DNA of 64,000 bases from contig CAVOGD010000003.1 in the NCBI GenBank assembly GCA_963695155.1, positions 62,001-126,000 on the forward strand, given 5' to 3'. The notes under the pieces are model-generated. The model was not told where the DNA came from, ran no database searches, and saw nothing but the letters and a program-made list of their open reading frames with translations. Positions within the stretch are counted from its first letter, which is position 1. Every line of letters begins with the position of its first letter. Of the stretch, positions 58,209 through 64,000 are shown piece by piece. The translations under genes and the position numbers were made by a program. This DNA comes from SG8-30 sp963695155 (GTDB lineage: Bacteria; Pseudomonadota; Gammaproteobacteria; Steroidobacterales; Steroidobacteraceae).

Positions 58209-59958
58209 AGCAGAACCGCCACCGGCCGGCGCCGGCGGCATGAGCGTCTACCTGAGGCTGCTGTCCTACGCGCGGCCGCACTGGCCGATGTTCACGCTGG
58301 GCGTGTTCGGCATGGCGCTGTTCGCGGCCGTGGACACCGGACTCGCCTGGCTGGTCAAGGAGTTCCTGGACGGCGCCTTCGTCGAGCGCGACGCCGGCGT
58401 GCTGTTGCTCGTGCCGGCGGGGATCATCGCGCTGTTCGCGGCGCGCGGCATCGGCGACTACCTGTCGGTGTACGCGCCGGGATGGGTGGGCCGGCACGTC
58501 ATCAAGAGCCTGCGGGCGGACGTGTTCGGGCAGTACCTGGTGCTGCCGGCGTCGTTCTATGACCGCCGCGGCATCGCCCAGCTGCTGTCGAAGCTGACCT
58601 ACAACATCGAGCTGGTGGCGGAGGCGGCCACGACCGCCGTCACCTCGATGATCCGCGACACGCTCACGATCGTCGGGCTGCTGGGCTGGCTGTTCTACAT
58701 GAACTGGCGCCTCACGCTGTTCGCGCTGGCCGTGGCGCCCCTGATCATCGGCCTGATGCGCGTGACCAGCCGGCTGTTCCGCCGCTACAGCGAGCGCATC
58801 CAGAATTCGATGGGCGACGTGACCCGCGTCGCCAAGGAGGCGCTCGAGGGACACCGCATGGTCAAGGTGTTCAATGCGCAGCCGCAGGAACGGGCGCTGT
58901 TCGAGGGCATCAACGAGCGCAACCGCGCCAGCTTCATGAAGCTGGTGACGGTCAAGGCGGTGTCCAGCCCGGTGGTGCAGATGATCGCCGCGGTCGGGCT
59001 GGCGGCGGTCATGTACGTCGCCACCCGCCAGGTGCTGCACGAGGGCGTCTCGATCGGCGAGTTCACGTCGTTCCTCACCGCGCTGCTGCTGGTCACCGCG
59101 CCGCTGCGGCGGCTGGTCGGCATCGTCGGCCCGCTGCAGCAGGGCATCGCGGCGGGCGCCAGCGTGTTCGAGGTGCTGGATACGCCCGGCGAGGGCGAGG
59201 GCGGCCCGCGGCCGCTGGCGCTGGCCCGTGGCGAGGTCGAGTTCCGCTCCGTCGACTTCGAATACGACGCGAGCCAGGGCCCGGTGCTGCGCAAGATCAG
59301 CTTCCTGGCGAGGCCCGGCGAGACGGTCGCCATCGTGGGGCGCTCGGGCAGCGGAAAGTCGACGCTGGTCAGCATGCTGCCGCGCTTCTATGACGCGACC
59401 GGCGGCCAGGTGCTGCTCGACGACCTGGACGTGCGCGAGTACCGGCTCAAGGACCTGCGCGACCAGATCAGCCTGGTGAGCCAGGACGTCATGCTGCTGG
59501 ACGACAGCATCCGCAACAACATCGCCTTCAGCGCGCCCACGGCGTCCGCACAGGCCATCGAGGACGCGGCGCGCGCGGCACACGTGCTGGAATTCGTGGC
59601 CGCGCTGCCGGAGGGGCTCGATTCGCGCGTGGGCGAGCGCGGCGCGCTGCTGTCCGGCGGGCAGCGCCAGCGCGTGGCGATCGCACGGGCGCTGCTGAAG
59701 GACGCGCCGGTGCTGATCCTCGACGAGGCGACGTCGGCGCTGGACACGGAGTCCGAGCGGGCCGTGCAGCAGGCACTGCGCGAGTTGATGCAGGGCCGCA
59801 CGACGCTGGTGATCGCGCACCGGCTCTCCACCATCGAGAATGCGGACCGGATCCTGGTCATGGACGAGGGCCGGCTGGTGGAAACCGGCACGCACGCCGA
59901 GCTGCTGGCGCGCAATGGCGTGTATGCGGCCCTGCACAGGATGCAATTCAACGTCTGA
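58195..59958 (+). CDS. msbA: Lipid A export ATP-binding/permease MsbA
   Basis: MsbA flips core-lipid A across the inner membrane. The 587-residue half-transporter has six membrane helices in the first 320 residues and an ATPase domain with Walker A GRSGSGKSTLVSMLPRFYD, Q-loop ISLVSQDVMLLDDSI, signature LLSGGQRQRVAIARALL and Walker B VLILDEATSALDTESE, then VIAHRLSTIENADRI. Start is GTG 58195 inside exbD, or ATG 58240, which is closer to the family start. lpxK follows as in E. coli. Confidence 0.97.
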   Translation: MSRTKAEPPPAGAGGMSVYLRLLSYARPHWPMFTLGVFGMALFAAVDTGLAWLVKEFLDGAFVERDAGVLLLVPAGIIALFAARGIGDYLSVYAPGWVGRHVIKSLRADVFGQYLVLPASFYDRRGIAQLLSKLTYNIELVAEAATTAVTSMIRDTLTIVGLLGWLFYMNWRLTLFALAVAPLIIGLMRVTSRLFRRYSERIQNSMGDVTRVAKEALEGHRMVKVFNAQPQERALFEGINERNRASFMKLVTVKAVSSPVVQMIAAVGLAAVMYVATRQVLHEGVSIGEFTSFLTALLLVTAPLRRLVGIVGPLQQGIAAGASVFEVLDTPGEGEGGPRPLALARGEVEFRSVDFEYDASQGPVLRKISFLARPGETVAIVGRSGSGKSTLVSMLPRFYDATGGQVLLDDLDVREYRLKDLRDQISLVSQDVMLLDDSIRNNIAFSAPTASAQAIEDAARAAHVLEFVAALPEGLDSRVGERGALLSGGQRQRVAIARALLKDAPVLILDEATSALDTESERAVQQALRELMQGRTTLVIAHRLSTIENADRILVMDEGRLVETGTHAELLARNGVYAALHRMQFNV

Positions 59959-59971
59959 CGGATCGCGCCCC

Positions 59972-60958
59972 ATGCACGACTGGCTGCTCGAGACCTGGTA
60001 CGGGGGCACGCGCCGCGGGCGCTGGCTGCTGCCCGGCGCCTGGCTGTTCGGCGCGGCCGCGGCCCTGCGCCGGGCCGCCTACCGGCGCGGCTGGCTGGCG
60101 AGCTACCGTTCGCCGCGCGCGGTGGTCGTGGTGGGCAACCTCACGGTGGGCGGCACGGGCAAGACGCCGCTGGTGCTGTGGCTGGCCGCGCGGCTGCAGG
60201 CCGCCGGTTACGCGGTGGGCATCGCCTGCCGCGGCTACCGCGGCAGCTGGACGCGCGCGCGCCTGGTCGCAGCCACCGACGACCCGCTGCGGGTCGGCGA
60301 CGAGCCGGCGCTGCTGGCGCGGCGCGGCATTGCCCCGGTGGCGGTCGGCGCGGACCGCGCGGCGGCCGTGCGCCTGCTCGAGCCCCGCTGCGAAGTGGTG
60401 TTGTGCGACGACGGACTGCAGCACTATGCGCTGGCGCGCGACGCGGAAATCGTGGTCGTGGACGGCGCGCGGGGTTTCGGCAATGGCTTGTTGCTGCCGG
60501 CCGGCCCGCTGCGCGAGCCCCCCTGGCGCGCGCGCCGGGCGGATGTGGTCGTCGTCAATGGCCCCGGCAGCGACCTGCCCGGCGCATTGCGCATGGGGAT
60601 GGAGGCGGTGCAGTTCGTCAACCTGGCGAACGGCGAGCGGCGTCCGCCGTGGTCGTTCCGCGGTGAACGCGTCAAGGCGCTGGCGGGGGTAGGGCACCCG
60701 GAGCGCTTCTTCCGCCTGCTCGAGAAACTGGGCGCGCAGGTTGAGCGGCACCCGCTGCCGGACCATGCGCAACCGGCGGCGGCGCTGGCGGCGCTGGGGG
60801 ACGACATCCCGGTCCTGATGACCGAGAAGGATGCCGTAAAATGCGGCACGGCGGCGGGATTGCGGCACTGGTACCTGGAGATCGCCGCGGACTTCTCGCC
60901 GGAGGATGCGGCGCGGCTGATGTCGTACATCGAGGCGGCCCTGCCGCGCAGAAACTGA
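59972..60958 (+). CDS. lpxK: Tetraacyldisaccharide 4'-kinase
   Basis: LpxK phosphorylates the lipid A disaccharide made by LpxB to give lipid IVA. The 328-residue protein has an N-terminal membrane-associated segment, the Walker A VVGNLTVGGTGKTPLVLWLA, GIACRGYRGS, VGDEPALLARR, CDDGLQHYALARDAEIVVVD, and the C-terminal MTEKDAVKC. The pathway runs from LpxB (start of the window) through LpxK to MsbA, next door. Confidence 0.97.
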   Translation: MHDWLLETWYGGTRRGRWLLPGAWLFGAAAALRRAAYRRGWLASYRSPRAVVVVGNLTVGGTGKTPLVLWLAARLQAAGYAVGIACRGYRGSWTRARLVAATDDPLRVGDEPALLARRGIAPVAVGADRAAAVRLLEPRCEVVLCDDGLQHYALARDAEIVVVDGARGFGNGLLLPAGPLREPPWRARRADVVVVNGPGSDLPGALRMGMEAVQFVNLANGERRPPWSFRGERVKALAGVGHPERFFRLLEKLGAQVERHPLPDHAQPAAALAALGDDIPVLMTEKDAVKCGTAAGLRHWYLEIAADFSPEDAARLMSYIEAALPRRN

Positions 60959-60967
60959 GGACATTCC

Positions 60968-61156
60968 GTGGACACGAAACTGCTGGACATACTCGCCTGC
61001 CCCGCCTGCAAGGGACCGTTGCTGCACGCGCGGGAAGCCGAACTGCTGATCTGCCGGGCGGACCGGCTGGCTTACCCGATCCGTGACGGCATTCCCGTCA
61101 TGCTCGAAGAGGAAGCCAGGCAACTCGCGTCCGACGACCCCTTGCTCGGCCGCTGA
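60968..61156 (+). CDS. ycaR: Trm112/YcaR family protein
   Basis: A 62-residue protein of the UPF0434/YcaR family: LLDILACPACKGPLLHARE, then LICRADRLAYPIRDGIPVML. The CPxC pair is the zinc-ribbon remnant of the Trm112-like fold. It starts with GTG 60968 and precedes kdsB by four bases. The lpxK-ycaR-kdsB order matches E. coli (lpxK-ycaQ-ycaR-kdsB). The role is unknown; Trm112 proteins of other organisms activate methyltransferases. Confidence 0.95.
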   Translation: MDTKLLDILACPACKGPLLHAREAELLICRADRLAYPIRDGIPVMLEEEARQLASDDPLLGR

Positions 61157-61160
61157 AGCC

Positions 61161-61913
61161 GTGTACCGGATCGTCATTCCGGCGCGCTACGCCTCGACAC
61201 GGCTGCCGGGCAAGCCGCTGGCGGACCTTGCGGGCCAGCCGATGATCCGGCGCGTCTGGCAGAACGCTGCGGCGGCCGGCGCCGCCGAAGTCGTGATCGC
61301 GACCGACGATGCGCGCGTCGCCGAGGCCTGCACGGCTTTCGGCGCCATGGTGGAAATGACCTCCGCCGCGCACGCGACCGGCACCGACCGGCTCGCGGAA
61401 GTCGTCGAACGCCGTGGCTGGGACGCGGCGGACATCGTGGTCAACGTGCAGGGCGACGAGCCGCTGCTGCCGCCGTCACTGGTTCGTCAGGCCGCGGCGC
61501 TGCTCGAGTCCGACCCGCAGGCGGGGATTGCGACGCTGGCGACGCCGATCGGCTCGCTCGAGGAGCTGCTGGACCCTGCGGTCGTCAAGGTGGTGTGGGG
61601 TGGCGACGGGCATGCGCTGTATTTCAGCCGCGCACCGATTCCCTGGCAGCGCGACGGCCAGTCCGCGCAGCCGGGCGGCTACGCCGCCGCGTGGCGTCAT
61701 GTGGGGCTGTACGCCTACCGCAGCGGCGCGCTGCGGCGCCTCGCGGCCGCGACGCCGTCGCCCCTGGAGCAAATCGAGAAACTGGAACAGTTGCGGGCGC
61801 TGGAGAACAGCATCCCCATCGCCGTCGCGGCGGCCGCGGAAGCGCCGGGCCAGGGTGTGGACACGCCTGCGGACCTCGAGCGGGTGCGCCGGCTGCTCGC
61901 GCGGCAGGCATGA
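61161..61913 (+). CDS. kdsB: 3-deoxy-manno-octulosonate cytidylyltransferase
   Basis: KdsB activates Kdo as CMP-Kdo for transfer to lipid A. The 250-residue protein starts with GTG and shows IVIPARYASTRLPGKPL, VIATDDARVAEAC, the motif MTSAAHATGTDRLAEV, VVNVQGDEPLLPP, YFSRAPIPW and RHVGLYAYR, with EQIEKLEQLRALEN near the C-terminus. CTP comes from PyrG and Kdo-8-phosphate from KdsA, both in this window. It overlaps the next gene by four bases. Confidence 0.97.
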   Translation: MYRIVIPARYASTRLPGKPLADLAGQPMIRRVWQNAAAAGAAEVVIATDDARVAEACTAFGAMVEMTSAAHATGTDRLAEVVERRGWDAADIVVNVQGDEPLLPPSLVRQAAALLESDPQAGIATLATPIGSLEELLDPAVVKVVWGGDGHALYFSRAPIPWQRDGQSAQPGGYAAAWRHVGLYAYRSGALRRLAAATPSPLEQIEKLEQLRALENSIPIAVAAAAEAPGQGVDTPADLERVRRLLARQA

Positions 61914-63046
61914 GCGCCCCTCGCAGCGGCGTCGAGCCGTTCCATGGGATGGCGATCAACCGGCTCGCGCACGCACGCGCGCGGCGCGGGCTGGACGTCA
62001 TCCACATGGAAGTCGGCCAGCCCTCGGCCGGCGCGCCGCGCCTGGCGCTGGAAGCCGCCGCGCGCGCCATGCGCACGGACAAGCTGGGCTACTGGGAGAG
62101 CGGTGCGCTGAAGGAGCGCATCGCCCGGCACTACCTCGACTGGTACGGCGTCGAGGTCACTCCGGAGCGGGTCGTGCTGACGCCCGGCGCCTCGGGCGCA
62201 CTGGTGCTGGCGTTCACGGTGCTGCTGGATCCGGGCGACCGCGTCGCAATGGGCCGTCCGGGCTACCCGGCCTACCGCAACGTACTGCGCGCGCTGGGCA
62301 TGGTCCCGGTCGAGCTGCCCTGCGGCGCCGAGACGCACTTCCAGCCGACCGCAGCGATGATCGAGGAGCTGGATCCAGCGCCGGCCGCATTGATCGTGGC
62401 GAGCCCGGCCAATCCGACCGGCAGCATGCTCGGCCGGGCGGAACTCTCCGCGCTGGTGGACGTGTGCCGACGGCGGCGCATTGCGCTGGTCTCGGACGAG
62501 ATCTATCACGGCATCACTTACGGCCCGGCCGGCGTCTCGGCGCTGGAGCTGGACGAATCGCCGGTGGCCATCAACAGCTTCTCGAAATACTGGTGCATGA
62601 CCGGCTGGCGCCTGGGCTGGCTGATCGCGCCGGCGGGACTGGTCGAGGCGATGAACAGCTATGCCGGCAACCTGTTCCTGACGCCGTCCGCGCTGTCGCA
62701 GCATGCGGCGCTGGCGGCCATGGAGGCCGACGAAGAGCTGTCGCGGCACATCGTGACCTACGCCGACAACCGGCGCACGGTCATGGCGGCGCTGCAGGGA
62801 CTGGGCATCACCGGCATCGCGCCGGCCGACGGCGCGTTCTATGCCTACGCGGAGGTCGGGCACCTGACCGACGACTCGCTGGGTTTCTGCAGGCGGTTGC
62901 TCGAGGACACCGGCGTGGCGTTCAACACCGGCCTGGACTTCGATCCCGTCGCGGGGCGGCGCACGATCCGCATCTCCTTCGCGGTGTCGCGCGAGGAGAC
63001 ACGCGAGGCCTTGGACCGATTCTCGAACTGGCTGGCCAAACAATAG
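61910..63046 (+). CDS. PLP-dependent aminotransferase (class I/II)
   Basis: A 378-residue fold-type I aminotransferase. It has VGQPSAGAPRLALEAA, GALKERIARHY, the glycine-rich PGASGALVLAF, ASPANPTGSM, LVSDEIYHGITYG and the PLP-lysine motif SFSKYWCMTGWRLGWLIAP, then the C-terminal IRISFAVSREE. It resembles the AspC/AlaA-like subgroup, but the amino donor cannot be read from the sequence. It is coupled to kdsB by an ATGA overlap, which is unusual for the kdsB neighbourhood and does not by itself reveal a function. Confidence 0.92.
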   Translation: MSAPRSGVEPFHGMAINRLAHARARRGLDVIHMEVGQPSAGAPRLALEAAARAMRTDKLGYWESGALKERIARHYLDWYGVEVTPERVVLTPGASGALVLAFTVLLDPGDRVAMGRPGYPAYRNVLRALGMVPVELPCGAETHFQPTAAMIEELDPAPAALIVASPANPTGSMLGRAELSALVDVCRRRRIALVSDEIYHGITYGPAGVSALELDESPVAINSFSKYWCMTGWRLGWLIAPAGLVEAMNSYAGNLFLTPSALSQHAALAAMEADEELSRHIVTYADNRRTVMAALQGLGITGIAPADGAFYAYAEVGHLTDDSLGFCRRLLEDTGVAFNTGLDFDPVAGRRTIRISFAVSREETREALDRFSNWLAKQ

Positions 63047-63345
63047 ACCGGGTTCAAACTGGTAGCCGGCTCCGCGCGAAATGCCTGCGCCGCTGGCGCA
63101 TTGCCGATGAAACGCTCCCGCCTACGTCTTCTACGACTTCACAAGGCGCCAAGACCGTGCGAACAGGGATGTCATCGATCACGGTCCGGGCAGGTGTGCC
63201 TCGTGCGCCGACCCGCCAGCGCTAAAGAAAAACAGGTCTAGGGCTGGTATCAGGTCGGCGCCGTATCGTGCCCCGCGTCCAGCCCGTGCTTGGAAGGCGG
63301 GCAGCCTCGACCTGTCTGATCCGCCTCCGGAGCAAGGAGCGGATC
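63047..63345. other. Intergenic region before the autotransporter-like gene
   Basis: 299 bases without a gene. It is less GC-rich than the surroundings (for example GCTAAAGAAAAACAGGTC near 63224-63241). A short stem AATGC..GCGCC-GCT-GGCGC-ATT lies at about 63080-63103 without a T-run. Near its end it holds an inverted repeat that brackets the ribosome binding site of the next gene. No clear promoter was found. Confidence 0.6.
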
Positions 63346-63346
63346 A
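63317..63346 (+). promoter_or_regulatory. Hairpin enclosing the ribosome binding site of the autotransporter-like gene
   Basis: TGATCCGC (63317-63324) and its exact complement GCGGATCA (63339-63346) enclose a 14-base loop with the Shine-Dalgarno AAGGAG (63334-63339) at its edge; the right arm ends on the A of the ATG. Such a fold would hide the start site in the mRNA. A role in translational control is inferred. Confidence 0.45.
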
Positions 63347-64000
63347 TGTCCAGGCGCAAGACCATGTCGGCCAGGCGGCCGTTTGCACAGCTGTGCCCGG
63401 CTCAGGAACACGGCGCAAAGGTGCCGGCTGTGCGTGTTGCCGTACAGGGTCGCCTGTGCAGCGCCCTGGTGGCCGCGCTGCTCCCGGCGGCCCTGCTGCT
63501 GCCGGCGCCGGCGACGGCGCAAGTCGGCAGCTGCACCTTCGACGCGGGTGTCTGGACCTGCAGCGGCGAGCATCCGGACGGTCTCACGTTTGGTACCGGC
63601 ACGACGCTCGACCTGAGGGCGGTGATCGGCGAGATTGCACCGGCCGCCGGGCCGGGCGTGTACTTCTACAGCGTGACGGGCGGCCGCCTCACGCTGATCG
63701 CGGGCGCGCCGGCCAGCGGTCTGCAAGTCACGACTGACGGCGCTGGCGCCCAGGGCCTGATCGCCCTGAGCGCGGGCGCCAATTCGGGCATCGACCACAT
63801 TCCCCCGCTCGGCCTGTTGATCCCCGCGGGCGGTATCGGCGCCGGTGGTGCGGTGACGGTCGAAAACCACGCCAGCATCACGACGACCGGCAACGCGGCG
63901 TTCGGCATCGAGGCGCAGAACCAGACCGGCAGCTATCACCCGTCGGTGGAGGCCTCATTGCGGACGTTTGACGCCAGTGGGGTAGCCTATGAAGTCGTAT
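63346..64000 (+). CDS. Autotransporter-like secreted protein, N-terminal part (runs off the window)
   Basis: The frame is open from ATG 63346 to the window end, 218 codons. The first 57 residues form an extended signal peptide (basic N-terminus, hydrophobic LVAALLPAALLLPAP, cleavage near ATAQ), as in many autotransporters. The mature part starts VGSCTFDAGVWTCSG and continues with repeats of short strand-turn pattern (VTVENHASITTTGNAAFGIEAQN), typical of beta-helical passenger domains of type V secretion. AAGGAG is six bases upstream. No catalytic domain is visible, and the C-terminal barrel would lie outside. The assignment as an autotransporter is by pattern only. Confidence 0.7.
   Translation, partial: MSRRKTMSARRPFAQLCPAQEHGAKVPAVRVAVQGRLCSALVAALLPAALLLPAPATAQVGSCTFDAGVWTCSGEHPDGLTFGTGTTLDLRAVIGEIAPAAGPGVYFYSVTGGRLTLIAGAPASGLQVTTDGAGAQGLIALSAGANSGIDHIPPLGLLIPAGGIGAGGAVTVENHASITTTGNAAFGIEAQNQTGSYHPSVEASLRTFDASGVAYEVV

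Noticed and set aside
63050..63066. tRNA T-loop-like sequence GGTTCAAACTGG behind the aminotransferase gene
   Set aside because: No acceptor stem, anticodon arm or D-arm can be folded around it.

Overview
The window is 64 kb of very GC-rich chromosome from a Gammaproteobacterium. Gene order supports this: lpxB-rnhB-dnaE-accA-tilS, pyrG-kdsA-eno-ftsB-ispD-ispF-truD-surE-pcm-nlpD, recJ-prfB-lysS, sdhCDAB-sdhE-ygfX-rpoE-rseAB, lepA-lepB-rnc-era-recO-pdxJ-acpS and comEC-exbBD-msbA-lpxK-ycaR-kdsB are all gammaproteobacterial arrangements. I cannot place it below class with confidence; the compact fimT-pilVWX-pilY1-pilE cluster and the composition would fit a Xanthomonadales- or Steroidobacterales-like lineage. 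Almost everything is core genome. No rRNA, tRNA, prophage, insertion sequence or CRISPR array was seen.

Layout. 1-7.7 kb (+): end of lipid A synthesis (lpxB), rnhB, replicative polymerase dnaE, accA, tilS. 7.7-14.7 kb (-): minor pilins, a secreted protein of unknown function, the PilY1 adhesin and PilE. 14.7-14.9 kb: divergent control region with a pyrG promoter and a perfect CRP-type half-site pair. 14.9-24.2 kb (+, smr on -): pyrG, kdsA, eno, ftsB, isoprenoid genes ispD/ispF, truD, surE, pcm, nlpD. 24.3-30 kb: a Mth938-like gene, recJ, prfB (programmed +1 frameshift), lysS, murI. 30-37.7 kb: ygfZ, succinate dehydrogenase and its assembly factor, the sigma-E module, a small thioredoxin-fold protein. 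37.7-45.6 kb: lepA, lepB, DUF4845, rnc, era, recO, pdxJ, acpS, rlmD. 45.6-51.5 kb: nagZ, a PAS/degenerate-GGDEF protein, mfd (-) and a small secreted protein (-). 51.6-63 kb (+): lipoprotein transporter lolC/E/D, comEC, exbBD, msbA, lpxK, ycaR, kdsB, an aminotransferase. From 63.3 kb an autotransporter-like gene runs off the window.

Many genes overlap by ATGA or GTGA, so translation is probably coupled in long operons. Envelope building is the common theme: lipid A (LpxB, LpxK, MsbA), Kdo (KdsA, KdsB), lipoproteins (LolCDE), peptidoglycan (MurI, NagZ, NlpD), division (FtsB) and envelope stress (RpoE/RseA/RseB).

Two features stand out. First, a palindromic repeat with core GGGGTCAGACCCC occurs in five clusters between 0.9 and 24.4 kb. 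It supplies C-terminal tails and stop codons to neighbouring genes and joins the lpxB and rnhB frames. Second, nine conserved genes are interrupted by twelve apparent single-base insertions and no deletions (lpxB, dnaE, pilY1 twice, truD, recJ, murI, recO, mfd twice, lolC, lolE). The simplest explanation is consensus error in the assembly, but the strict +1 bias deserves a check.
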